A stretch of DNA of 25,439 bases from RPQK01 sp041946865 (GCA_041946865.1 JBHGBF010000116.1:1-25439); one strand, 5' to 3'; shown: positions 15,678 to 23,735, numbered from the stretch's first letter. The notes: generated from the letters alone by a model not told the origin. A program made the numbers and translations.

Positions 15678-16568
15678 TCAGGCGCTGTAAAGGGCAACCA
15701 GGCCTTCGACCTCCGCCAGGCTCCTTTTGATGGGACCTTCGGCTTCCATCTTGAGGCTGGTCAGCGCCGCCGCCCAGACGGTCGCCTCGGCGGGGGAGGC
15801 GCTCAGGCGTTTCCCGACGTAAGAGGCGAGGCAGGTGTCACCGCGCCCGCTTCGGCCGACAAGCTCTTTGGGACACCAGGGGGCTTCATGAAAGGCGCCC
15901 GCCGCCAGCACGAGCAGCCCGTCGCGATGTGTCAGCACGATTTCCTTCGGTCCCCAGCCGGCCAGGGCTGCCGCCGCTTCACGAATGTCGCGAAGGCCTG
16001 TGAGGGCTTCGGCCTCTACGGCGTCGGTTTTCAGGATATCGAAATGAGCCAGCACCTGCTTCTTTTGGGGCCAGGGAGCGTAGGCCAGAGTACCGTCCGG
16101 GGCCATTGCCCGGATAAAACCCTGCGCGTCCGCCGCGAGCAGCGCCTTCTTGCTCTTCAAGTCGAGGACGACATCCTCGCCGGCCTCTCCACGCAGGGAA
16201 GTGTTGATGATGAAGGCGGTCGCGTCGAGGTCCCGAACTTCGCCGGGCGTGAATGATCCGGCCGTCTGCATGACCGAAATGACGCGCTCGTCCACGTTCG
16301 ACGTTGGGTAATACAGGGTTAGATGGGTCGAGTGCGGGGTGTAAGTCGGAAAGACATCCACCCCGAGGTCGACCAGCGCCTTGACCACGTGGACGTCCTC
16401 TGCCGCCAGGCGGGTGACCGCTGCGGTCTTCAAACCCATAAGCACCGCAGCGTGCGCTCCATAGTTGAATCCCCCGCCGTCCACGACCCGGCTCCGTCCG
16501 GAGGAGACCACAGTGTCCTTGGTGTAACTGCCCACGAAAACCAGGTCATAAGTCGAAGCGTTTGTCAT
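15678..16568 (-). CDS. iolK: PfkB-family kinase, probable myo-inositol kinase
   Basis: A 296-residue ribokinase-fold enzyme. DGGGFNYGAHAAVLMGLKT is the substrate-binding N-terminal motif and GRSGRGDTCLASYVGKRL the C-terminal PfkB signature, with catalytic base Asp244. The segments LLAADAQGFIR, APWPQKKQVLAHFDILKTDAVEAEALTG and SGRGDTC closely match what I remember of T. maritima TM0415, characterised as a myo-inositol kinase, more than they match ribokinase or fructokinase. GAGGA stands five bases before the ATG. It follows the MFS transporter by 82 bases on the same strand, and both diverge from the phytase/iol operon, which supports an inositol substrate. A kinase for another pathway intermediate is the alternative. 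Confidence 0.78.
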   Translation of the reverse strand: MTNASTYDLVFVGSYTKDTVVSSGRSRVVDGGGFNYGAHAAVLMGLKTAAVTRLAAEDVHVVKALVDLGVDVFPTYTPHSTHLTLYYPTSNVDERVISVMQTAGSFTPGEVRDLDATAFIINTSLRGEAGEDVVLDLKSKKALLAADAQGFIRAMAPDGTLAYAPWPQKKQVLAHFDILKTDAVEAEALTGLRDIREAAAALAGWGPKEIVLTHRDGLLVLAAGAFHEAPWCPKELVGRSGRGDTCLASYVGKRLSASPAEATVWAAALTSLKMEAEGPIKRSLAEVEGLVALYSA

Positions 16569-16650
16569 TTTGTCCTCAGTTTCCGATTCCCGGTTCTTCC
16601 ATGTCGCCGCCCGGGACGCGCCTGATTCACTGTCCTTCTCGGTCAGGTGT

Positions 16651-18090
16651 TCAATCCCGCATCCGGGCCCGCCACAGAGAAGCCGCCAAAATCAAGGAAA
16701 CCACAGAGCAGGCGAGCCAGAAAATGATCGCGTAGTGGAAATCGTAATGGCGAACGCCGTCCACGATCGTGGTTCCTTGCCGGATCAGGGAGCCGCTGAT
16801 GCGCTCCTGGATGGCTGCTCCGACGTAGCTGAAGACGCCGATAAAACCCATGGCAGCGCCCGCCGCCTTTTTCGGTGAGATATCTACCGCGAAGAGCCCG
16901 CCGAGCGAAGTCACCAGACCATTGATTGAAAAGCCGTACATGAGAAAAGCCAGAGAGAGAAGCAGGGGATGGCCCGGCGGTGCAAAGAACATGATCGAAA
17001 GGGCCAGGATCTCCATCAGCGCGCAAATCAAGTTCAGCGGCGGCCGTCTGGCCTCGAACAATTTGTCGGAGATGAAGCCATAGGCGGCACATCCGGCAAT
17101 CCCGGCCAGCGGATTGAGCGCCAGCAAACCTCCGGCCTGGAGGTCCGAGTAGCCCTTCGCTTCCTGCAAGTAAAGCATCCCCCAGCTGTTCATGCCATAG
17201 CGGGTCATGTACATCGTGGCACTGGCCAGCGCCAGGATCCAGATGGACGGCAGCTTGAGGATCGAAAGCTGTGTCTGCCAGGTGCTCCGACCAGCCGTGC
17301 CCGCGCGCGCAGGCTCGACGTGGTCGTTCCTCCAGTCCGCGACGGGCGGCAGGCCAAGCGTCTGCGGGCGGTCCCTGAGGAAAACCGACATGGCGAGGGC
17401 GAGTATCACGCAGAGCAGGCCAGGCCCGACGAATCCGGCCTGCCAGCCGAAGTACGTCACCAGGGCGGCCGAACCTATGAAGGTCAATCCTTCGCCCAGC
17501 GAATGGGCCGTGCTCCAGATCCCGTAGTATCTGCCCCGTTCACGGTTGCTGAACCACTGGGACAGCGAGACCATGCCGGCCGGAGCGCCGAATCCCTGAA
17601 ACCAGCCGTTGAGCGCCCAGAGCAAGATCCAGACCCACAGGAGCGTCGACCACCCCATCGCCACATTGACCAAGGCCGACAAAAGCACCCCGGCGGTCAG
17701 AAATCTCCTTATATTGGCGTGATCCGCCAGAAACCCGTTGACCAGTTTCCCGAAGGCATACCCATAGAAGATCCCCGATCCGATGAGCCCCAGTTCATCG
17801 GCGGAGAAAATCCCCCCGTCGATAAGCGGCTTCTTTACGACCGACAGGCCGAGGCGGCAGGTGTAGGCGACGCCGTAGCCCAGCGTGAGGGCGGTCATGA
17901 TGGCCACCCGGTTGCGGCGGTACAAGCGGTCGATCTCGCCGCGGTCAGCCAATAAGGGCTTGTCTTCACCAGTGGTGAAAAAACGGAAGGCTCGACCGAG
18001 TGGCGAGCCGGGCCGCGAAGTGGGGAACGGGCCGGCAGCCGGGATCTGGCCGCGCGATTGGGGCTTCTGAAGAGTCTCTTTCATAGGCAT
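16651..18090 (-). CDS. MFS transporter of the OPA (GlpT/UhpC-like) family
   Basis: A 479-residue inner-membrane protein with about 12 helices and an unusually long, proline-rich cytoplasmic N-terminus of about 60 residues. GYGVAYTCRLGLSVVKKPLID, ELGLIGSGIFYGYAFGKLVNGFLADHANIRRF and SQWFSNRERGRYYGIWSTAHSLGEGL follow the organophosphate:phosphate antiporter pattern of GlpT and UhpC/UhpT. It is the first gene of the leftward unit (then the inositol kinase). Context suggests uptake of inositol or of an inositol monophosphate released by the phytase; the sequence alone cannot choose. GGAA lies six bases before ATG 18090; a second ATG at 18084 is possible. Its promoter overlaps the palindrome at 18132-18149. 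Confidence 0.85.
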   Translation of the reverse strand: MPMKETLQKPQSRGQIPAAGPFPTSRPGSPLGRAFRFFTTGEDKPLLADRGEIDRLYRRNRVAIMTALTLGYGVAYTCRLGLSVVKKPLIDGGIFSADELGLIGSGIFYGYAFGKLVNGFLADHANIRRFLTAGVLLSALVNVAMGWSTLLWVWILLWALNGWFQGFGAPAGMVSLSQWFSNRERGRYYGIWSTAHSLGEGLTFIGSAALVTYFGWQAGFVGPGLLCVILALAMSVFLRDRPQTLGLPPVADWRNDHVEPARAGTAGRSTWQTQLSILKLPSIWILALASATMYMTRYGMNSWGMLYLQEAKGYSDLQAGGLLALNPLAGIAGCAAYGFISDKLFEARRPPLNLICALMEILALSIMFFAPPGHPLLLSLAFLMYGFSINGLVTSLGGLFAVDISPKKAAGAAMGFIGVFSYVGAAIQERISGSLIRQGTTIVDGVRHYDFHYAIIFWLACSVVSLILAASLWRARMRD

Positions 18091-18131
18091 CTGCTTTTCC
18101 GTGCTTGAGGCGCCGGATCGGACGCGCCATT

Positions 18132-18149
18132 AATTTACACGTGTAAATT
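18132..18149. promoter_or_regulatory. 18-bp perfect palindromic operator in the divergent promoter region
   Basis: AATTTACACGTGTAAATT is a perfect even palindrome with a central CG, as is usual for LacI-family operators, although other families cannot be excluded. It covers the -10 and part of the spacer of the leftward promoter and ends four bases before the -35 of the rightward promoter, so one regulator could control both units. No regulator gene is present in the window. Confidence 0.7.
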
Positions 18150-18160
18150 CCTCTTGACAA
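18132..18160 (-). promoter_or_regulatory. Promoter of the MFS-kinase unit
   Basis: On the minus strand TTGTCA (18160-18155, 5/6 match to -35) is followed after exactly 17 bases by TAAATT (18137-18132, 4/6 match to -10). The palindrome lies over the -10 and spacer, which suits repression. Confidence 0.55.
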
Positions 18161-18182
18161 GCAAATTGGGTTGGCATAGTTT
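18154..18182 (+). promoter_or_regulatory. Promoter of the phytase-iol operon
   Basis: A consensus -35, TTGACA, lies at 18154-18159. The -10 is weak: CATAGT (18175-18180, 15-base spacer) or TAGTTT (18177-18182, 17-base spacer). The leader to the phytase start is about 100 bases. A weak -10 beside a strong -35 fits an activated or derepressed promoter. Confidence 0.5.
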
Positions 18183-18286
18183 CAGGGCGGTTCGGTGACC
18201 CGCACTGCCGCTCTTTTTGGTGCGCAGATCAGTGAGAGAGGTCTTTGGTGTTGATTATTGAACACGTTTGCAGGAGGTAAGACCAG

Positions 18287-19363
18287 ATGCTTGGAATCCT
18301 CTTTATGGTGTGGTGGATGACCCTGCCGGCCGGAGAGCCCGTCGATGTCCCGGCTGCCCTGTCTACGGCTTCTGTGCCCGACGACCCCGATGATCCGGCC
18401 ATCTACATCAACCCGGTGGACCCCTCTCAGAGCCTGATCCTGGGGACGAACAAAGTTCGTGCCCCCCAGGGCGCCCTCGTGGTTTTCGGGTTGGATGGGA
18501 AAGTCCGACAGACGATCAGCCCGCTTGATCGGCCCAACAACGTCGACGTGGAGTACGGGCTCCTGCTTGGCGGGCAGCCCGCCGATATCGCGGTTTTGAC
18601 CGAGCGCCTGCAGCACCGTCTGCGGGTCTTCGTCATCGGCCGCGACGGGGTGTTGAGGGACGTGGGCTCGGAGACAGGTTTGAAAGTCCTGGAAGGCCGG
18701 CAGGGCGAGGCCTCGGAACCGATGGGAATCAGCCTGTACAAGCGGCCCCGCGACGGCGCCGTCTTTGCCATTGTCGCCCCAAAGACCGGCCCGGCCCAAG
18801 GCTACCTCTGGCAATACCGGCTGTCGGACGATGGGACCGGCAAGGTCAAGGCAGAGAAAGTCCGCGAATTCGGCAGCTTCAGCGGCGGTGAGGGAGAGAT
18901 CGAGGCGGTTGCGGTCGATGACGCGCTCGGCTACGTCTATTACGGGGACGAGCTCGACGGCATCCACAAGTACCATGCCGACCCGGATCATCCCCAGGCC
19001 GCAGCTGAACTGGCCCGCTTCGGGACTGAAGGCTTTCAGGGGGATCGAGAGGGGATCGCCATATACGCCCGCGACGACGGCACCGGCTACGTCGTCTGCA
19101 CGGACCAGCTGGACGGCAACAGCCGGTACCGCATTTTTCGCCGTGAAGGCGCGCCCGGGAATCCGCACGACCACTCGGAGGTGGTCAAGGTGGTGCGTGG
19201 TGGCGCGGATGCGACCGACGGGCTGGAGGTGACATCCAGCTCGCTCGGCCCCCGTTTTCCCGGCGGTCTCATGGTGGCCATGAACAGCGGGCCCCGCAAT
19301 TTTCTGGTTTTCCGGTGGGACGACGTGGCGAACGCCGGATCAGTAAAGCTCAAGTGCAAGTGA
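18287..19363 (+). CDS. phy: Beta-propeller phytase (3-phytase)
   Basis: A 358-residue calcium-dependent beta-propeller phytase-like protein; the family removes phosphates stepwise from myo-inositol hexakisphosphate. Recognised family motifs are DDPAIY (35-40) with NPVDPSQS, ILGTNK, NNVDVEY (84-90), GEIEAVAVDD (203-212, with DALGYVYYGDE after it), DREGIAIYARDDGTGYVV (253-270), DGLEV (311-315) and a C-terminal NFLVFRWDDVA. AGGAGG stands before ATG 18287. The N-terminus is hydrophobic (MLGILFMVWWMTLPAG) but short and without basic residues, so export, expected for a phytase, is plausible but not clear. It is the first gene of the rightward operon, 11 bases before iolG, which strongly links phytate hydrolysis to inositol oxidation. 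Confidence 0.9.
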   Translation: MLGILFMVWWMTLPAGEPVDVPAALSTASVPDDPDDPAIYINPVDPSQSLILGTNKVRAPQGALVVFGLDGKVRQTISPLDRPNNVDVEYGLLLGGQPADIAVLTERLQHRLRVFVIGRDGVLRDVGSETGLKVLEGRQGEASEPMGISLYKRPRDGAVFAIVAPKTGPAQGYLWQYRLSDDGTGKVKAEKVREFGSFSGGEGEIEAVAVDDALGYVYYGDELDGIHKYHADPDHPQAAAELARFGTEGFQGDREGIAIYARDDGTGYVVCTDQLDGNSRYRIFRREGAPGNPHDHSEVVKVVRGGADATDGLEVTSSSLGPRFPGGLMVAMNSGPRNFLVFRWDDVANAGSVKLKCK

Positions 19364-19374
19364 AGGAACATACC

Positions 19375-20391
19375 ATGCAAAAAGCACGCGTGAATGTGGG
19401 ATTAATCGGGGCCGGCCGGCTGGGGAGTATTTACGCCGAATACCTGGCGACCCGGATTCCCCAGGCCAGCCTGGTGGCAGTAGCGGATCTCATCCCCGAG
19501 CGGGCTTCCGCCTGCGCCGAGAAGTACGGTTTGTCGAAGTGCTACTACAGTCATCAAGATCTGATCGCCGACCGCGACGTCGATGCCTTCGTCGTGGTGG
19601 CGACCACCACCAATCACCGGGAAATCGTGGTTGACGCCGCCTCGGCGGGACGACCGATCTTCTGCGAGAAGCCGCTGGCCCTGTCGCTGGTTGACGCCCG
19701 GGAGATGAAAAGTGCCGTGACGAAGGCGGGCGGCATGTTCCAGATGGGCTTCATGCGGCGGTTTGACAAAGGGTACCGCGCCGGCAAGGCCAAGATCGAT
19801 GCGGGAGCGATCGGGACTCCCGTGGTCTTTCGAGGCTCTTCGCGCGATCCCTATCGCCCTAGTCTTGAATACCTTGCTCCCCAGAACAGCGGCGGTCAGA
19901 TCCTCGACATGGCCATCCATGATATCGACATCGCGCGCTGGTACATGGGCGAGATAGCGAGCGTGTTTGCGGTAGGTGGGGTGCTTGCTTATCCCGAAGT
20001 GAAGCAGGTCGGCGACACCGACAACGTCATCATGATCTTCACTTACGGCAGCGGTTGTCTCGGCCAGATCGACATCAGCCGCAACGGCGTGTACGGGTAC
20101 GACATTCGCGCTGAAGTGCTGGGAACGAGCGGGACTGTCAAGGTCGGCTACTTGCGAGAGAACCCCATCCTGGTGATGACGGCCGCAGGCGTCAGCCATG
20201 ACGTCGTCCCGTACTTCCCCGAGCGCTTCGGTCAGGCTTACGTGGATCAACTGGCCGATTTTGTAGCGAATGTCGCCGCTCAGAAAGAGCCGTCCATCAC
20301 GCTGGACGACGGGATCGAGGGCCTCCGGGTGGGCGTTGCCGCGACCTGCTCCCTCAAAACCAACAGCCCGGTCTATGTCAAAGACTTCTGA
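19375..20391 (+). CDS. iolG: Gfo/Idh/MocA dehydrogenase, inositol 2-dehydrogenase
   Basis: A 338-residue NAD(P)-dependent oxidoreductase expected to convert myo-inositol to scyllo-inosose. The Rossmann fold begins VGLIGAGRLGSIYAEYL (GxGxxG). CEKPLAL carries the catalytic Lys99; LDMAIHDIDIARW carries Asp178 and His182, equivalent to Lys97, Asp172 and His176 of Bacillus inositol dehydrogenase. Length is normal. Family members act on many sugars and cyclitols, so the substrate is assigned mainly by the company of phytase, iolM, iolN and iolO. The start at 19375 has AAGGA upstream and lies 11 bases past the phytase stop; an in-frame upstream ATG would overlap the phytase. Confidence 0.88.
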   Translation: MQKARVNVGLIGAGRLGSIYAEYLATRIPQASLVAVADLIPERASACAEKYGLSKCYYSHQDLIADRDVDAFVVVATTTNHREIVVDAASAGRPIFCEKPLALSLVDAREMKSAVTKAGGMFQMGFMRRFDKGYRAGKAKIDAGAIGTPVVFRGSSRDPYRPSLEYLAPQNSGGQILDMAIHDIDIARWYMGEIASVFAVGGVLAYPEVKQVGDTDNVIMIFTYGSGCLGQIDISRNGVYGYDIRAEVLGTSGTVKVGYLRENPILVMTAAGVSHDVVPYFPERFGQAYVDQLADFVANVAAQKEPSITLDDGIEGLRVGVAATCSLKTNSPVYVKDF

Positions 20392-20441
20392 CGGGGACGC
20401 TCCAAGCGTGCCCGAACCGGAGACAACTTCAAGGAGCCGTT

Positions 20442-21623
20442 ATGAATACTGCCTGTCTTTTCGCTGACTGGGATCCGAAGCCTGGATTCAAACTCGGACC
20501 GAAGGACATCGAAGGCAAACTGACTTATCTGGGCAGCAAGGTGTGGCGCAATCCACGCATCAAGTTCGTCGAAAAGGAAGTGCCCAAGCCGGGGCCTACC
20601 GAAGTCTTGATCGAGGTGAAAGCCTGCGGCATCTGCGGCAGCGACGTCCACATGTACCGGGCCGAGCCGGACGGCTACATCTTCTATCCCGGTCTGACGG
20701 CTTTCCCCTGCACCTTGGGCCACGAATTTGCCGGGCAGGTAGTCGATGCCGGGCCGCTTGCGATTAACAAGCGGACAGGCCGGAGCTACCAGCCCGGAGA
20801 GCCGGTCTGCAGCGAGGAGATGATCTGGTGCTCCGTCTGCCGGCCTTGTGCGGACGGATACCCGAACCACTGTGAACGCCTCCAGGAACTGGGCTTCTCG
20901 ATTGACGGCGCTTACGCGAAGTACATCAAGGTCGACGGGCGGTACGTCTGGAGCCTGGAGGAGTTGCGTGCGGTCTACGGGGAAGAGAAGGCCTACCTGC
21001 TCGGCAGCCTGGTTGAGCCCACGTCGGTTGCCTACAACGCTGTGATCGAACGGGGAGGGGGCATTCGAGCAGGTGACAACGTGGTGATCCTGGGCGGCGG
21101 CCCGGTGGGCATCCTGGCCTGCGCCGTCCTGAGGCGCTCGGGCGCCGCCACGGTGATCATCAGCGAGCCCTCTTTGCAGCGCCGAGAGATGGCGCTCGCT
21201 CTGGGCGCCACCCACGCCATCGACCCGAAAACCGTCAATGCCGCAGAGGCGGTCCTGGAGATTACCAAGGGCATGGGCGCCAAGCTGATTCTCGAAGCGA
21301 CCGGGATGCCGAGCGTGGTCTGGCCCGATGTGGAAAGGATCATTTGGGAGGGCCGGACGTTGAATGCCACGGTCGTGATTGTCGCCCGGGCCGATGACCG
21401 GATCCCGCTCAACGGAGAAGTGTTCCAGGTGCGTCGCGCGCAGGTTGTCGGCGCCCAGGGCCATTCCGGCCACGGGACCTTCCCTCGCGTCATCACCTGC
21501 ATGGCGACCGGCATGGACGTGTCCCGTGTGATTACCAAGAAGATCGGGCTCATGGAGATTGAAGAGAACCTCAAGCTTCTGAACACCAATCCGACGGAGG
21601 TGAAGGTCACGTTGATCCCGTAA
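20442..21623 (+). CDS. iolM: Zinc-dependent dehydrogenase, probable scyllo-inosose 3-dehydrogenase
   Basis: A 393-residue medium-chain zinc dehydrogenase. CGICGSD (Cys65) and TLGHEFAG (His94, Glu95) form the catalytic zinc site. CSVCRPCADGYPNHC (Cys130, 133, 136, 144) forms the structural zinc site. GGGPVGILA is the NAD-binding loop. It is longer than standard sorbitol dehydrogenases (about 345) because of an extended N-terminus and an insertion around 76-88 and 104-118, as in T. maritima TM0412, which oxidises scyllo-inosose to a diketo-inositol. AAGGAG precedes the ATG. It lies 50 bases after iolG and 20 before iolN, in a clear operon. Function is inferred from length, insertion and context. 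Confidence 0.85.
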   Translation: MNTACLFADWDPKPGFKLGPKDIEGKLTYLGSKVWRNPRIKFVEKEVPKPGPTEVLIEVKACGICGSDVHMYRAEPDGYIFYPGLTAFPCTLGHEFAGQVVDAGPLAINKRTGRSYQPGEPVCSEEMIWCSVCRPCADGYPNHCERLQELGFSIDGAYAKYIKVDGRYVWSLEELRAVYGEEKAYLLGSLVEPTSVAYNAVIERGGGIRAGDNVVILGGGPVGILACAVLRRSGAATVIISEPSLQRREMALALGATHAIDPKTVNAAEAVLEITKGMGAKLILEATGMPSVVWPDVERIIWEGRTLNATVVIVARADDRIPLNGEVFQVRRAQVVGAQGHSGHGTFPRVITCMATGMDVSRVITKKIGLMEIEENLKLLNTNPTEVKVTLIP

Positions 21624-21643
21624 GAAAGAAAGGAAGTAGACAA

Positions 21644-22738
21644 ATGGCACAGTGGCTGGCAACGCAACGAGCGGATCTGTGGTTTGAGGATAACGCGGTA
21701 GGGCGCCTGAAGAAGAAGATCTGGGAAGCTTCCGAGGCGGAAATCGACCGGATACTCGCCGCCTATTCCATTCCTTCGCCTTCGGAATTGGCGCGGCCGG
21801 GCTCTTACGTCCAGACGACAATCCGCCAGAAAGTCGTTGAGAATCGCAAGAAAAACGACCTGGTTTTCATACCGATCGGCTCGACGGAGCAGCACGGCCG
21901 ACACACCGTCACGGCTCTCGACACTTTCATGGTGACCCAGATCCTGGAAGGAGTCCGTCGCTTTACCGAGAAGAGGGGGGCGCCCTGCAATCTCGTCTGG
22001 ACGCCGCTCAATTACGGCGGACACCCGCATCATCATATCGGGATGCCGGGCACGATACACCTCGAGGACGAGGTCCTGAAACGGAACCTCATCGACGTGA
22101 TGGTCGGACTATGGAATGACGGCTTTCGGAAGCAGATCCTGATCAACAACCACGGGCACACGTGGCTGCTTGAAGCCGCGATCCAGGAATTGCAGAAGAC
22201 CTGGAACCTGCCCGGCATTTTCCGGGTGATCGACTGGCACCGGGCGGTTCGCGAGTTCTTCCGGACGCAGGAGCGGGGCGGGGACTGGGATGACGATTTC
22301 GTCCATGCCGACGAGGCGGAAACCTCGGTGATGCTGCTTCTGGCGCCGGAATATGTCGAGATGGACCTGGCGCAGGAAACCAGCGTCCAAGGCTACCTGC
22401 CGGACGGGCATTTTGACAAAGCCGTGGATCCTTTCGCCCGGCCCAGCCGGTGGTCGGAGGGACAGGGGCATTTCCCGATCGAGCTGGCCTCGGTTCCCGA
22501 AGGCGTGGTAGGACGGCCCACTCACGGGACAGCCAGGAAAGCGAAACGTGTCATTGCGGCGATTCTCTCCTACCTGACTCTGGTCCATGACCACATCCTG
22601 GAGGCATTCCCGGCGGGGCAGTTGCCGCCGATCGAAAAGACCACCATGCGGACTGCAGAAGAGATGGCGCCGTATCTCCGCGAGCCGTTCACTGAAGGAT
22701 GGAGGCCGATCTACGCCATCCCGAAAATGGGTCTTTGA
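21644..22738 (+). CDS. iolN: Creatininase-family hydrolase, probable diketo-inositol hydrolase
   Basis: A 364-residue member of the creatininase family. Metal-binding residues are visible in PIGSTEQHGRHTVTALDTF (Glu82, His84, Asp93), NNHGHTWLLEAA (His170) and HADEAETSVMLL (Glu224). The protein is about 100 residues longer than typical creatinine amidohydrolases, with an N-terminal helical extension, which matches the Thermotoga enzyme IolN. That enzyme cleaves the carbon ring of the diketo-inositol to give 5-keto-L-gluconate. AGGAAG precedes the ATG. The gene ends five bases before iolO, so the two are probably translationally coupled. Without this neighbourhood it would be called only a creatininase-like amidohydrolase. 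Confidence 0.85.
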   Translation: MAQWLATQRADLWFEDNAVGRLKKKIWEASEAEIDRILAAYSIPSPSELARPGSYVQTTIRQKVVENRKKNDLVFIPIGSTEQHGRHTVTALDTFMVTQILEGVRRFTEKRGAPCNLVWTPLNYGGHPHHHIGMPGTIHLEDEVLKRNLIDVMVGLWNDGFRKQILINNHGHTWLLEAAIQELQKTWNLPGIFRVIDWHRAVREFFRTQERGGDWDDDFVHADEAETSVMLLLAPEYVEMDLAQETSVQGYLPDGHFDKAVDPFARPSRWSEGQGHFPIELASVPEGVVGRPTHGTARKAKRVIAAILSYLTLVHDHILEAFPAGQLPPIEKTTMRTAEEMAPYLREPFTEGWRPIYAIPKMGL

Positions 22739-22743
22739 CGACT

Positions 22744-23595
22744 ATGAAAGTGAGCCTTGTCGTTTCGACACAGCCCGCGTCCTTTTCCGCATTGGCGTTC
22801 AAGGAGCGGCTGCCCGAGAGCCTGTCGGCGATCAAACGACTCGGGTACGACGGTGTGGAACTGGCGATCCGTGATCCGCAACTGATCGATGTGGACGAGC
22901 TGGAACGGCTGCTCGCTCAATGCGGCGGGCTGCCGGTCTCGGCTCTCGGAACCGGCCAGGCCTACGGTGAGGAAGGATTGTCGCTGGTTCATCACGATCC
23001 AAAGGTCCGCTCGCGCGCCGTTGCGCGGATCAAGGCGCATATGCGCCTGGCCGCGCGGCTGAAGGCGGTGGTCATTATTGGCCTGATCCGCGGACGGAGA
23101 GAGGAATCGGTGAGTTTCGACCAGGCGGAAACCTGGCTCCAGCAGGGTATCGAGGAATGCGCGCGGGAAGATCCTTCGGTGAAGCTCGCTGTCGAGCCGA
23201 TCAATCGCTACGAGACCAACCTCTTGAACTCCGTCGCCGAGTCTCTTCGGTTTCTGCGCCGCGTGGAGGCGGAAAATGTCGGGTTGCTGCTCGACACGTT
23301 TCACATGAACATCGAGGAACCGTCTCTCCTTTGCAGTATTGAATCAGCCGCGGAACGGTTACTGCACGTCCACGTGGCGGATTCAAACCGTTGGTATCCG
23401 GGTGCCGGACATATCGATTTCGCCGCTGTCCTTACTCGACTGGACCGGCTTGGTTATCAGGGGTACTGTTCGGCTGAGATTCTGCCCCTGCCGGCCCCGG
23501 ATACGGCGGCCGCCATGGCCATCCTGCAGCTAAGGCGTTGCTGCGGGCAGGAAGCCGGCGGATCGGCCGATCGCAAGGCAGCAGTCATTCGTTGA
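22744..23595 (+). CDS. iolO: TIM-barrel sugar isomerase, probable 5-keto-L-gluconate epimerase
   Basis: A 283-residue protein of the AP-endonuclease-2/xylose-isomerase-like superfamily. Likely metal ligands are Glu151 (VEPINRYETN), Asp184 (LLLDTFHMNIEE), His210 (HVHVADSNRW) and Glu245 (SAEILPLP). The segments ALGTGQAYGEEGLSLVH, VVIIGLIRGRREES and VADSNRWYPGAGHIDF closely match my recollection of T. maritima IolO (TM0416), which converts 5-keto-L-gluconate to D-tagaturonate. The C-terminal 18 residues (from about 266) are an extra tail. The start at 22744 is five bases after the iolN stop; no strong Shine-Dalgarno is present, which fits coupling. It is the last gene of the compact operon. Confidence 0.88.
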   Translation: MKVSLVVSTQPASFSALAFKERLPESLSAIKRLGYDGVELAIRDPQLIDVDELERLLAQCGGLPVSALGTGQAYGEEGLSLVHHDPKVRSRAVARIKAHMRLAARLKAVVIIGLIRGRREESVSFDQAETWLQQGIEECAREDPSVKLAVEPINRYETNLLNSVAESLRFLRRVEAENVGLLLDTFHMNIEEPSLLCSIESAAERLLHVHVADSNRWYPGAGHIDFAAVLTRLDRLGYQGYCSAEILPLPAPDTAAAMAILQLRRCCGQEAGGSADRKAAVIR

Positions 23596-23599
23596 GGAA

Positions 23600-23735
23600 G
23601 ACAGAAGTCAGAAGTCAGGAGTGAGAAGTCAGGAATCGGAAGTCAGAATGGAAAGCGGGATTCGGAAGCCAGGGGTCAGAAGGAAGGCCGATGCGGGATG
23701 TTTTTATTCGGGCATCTGACTTCTGACTCTTGCTT
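23600..23735. repeat. Degenerate GAAGTCAG repeats with a closing inverted repeat
   Basis: Between iolO and the next dehydrogenase, variants of GAAGTCAG recur about seven times from 23604 to 23688. The segment at 23606-23619 pairs with TCTGACTTCTGACT at 23715-23728 except for one G-T, closing a large hairpin. Intergenic arrays of this type are known from acidobacterial and related genomes. It may end the iol transcript or mark a site of DNA amplification. Confidence 0.6.

Noticed and set aside
20373..21821. 482-residue open frame antisense to iolM
   Set aside because: The plus strand carries both zinc sites and a coenzyme loop; the antisense product is rich in Arg, His and Asp without motifs.
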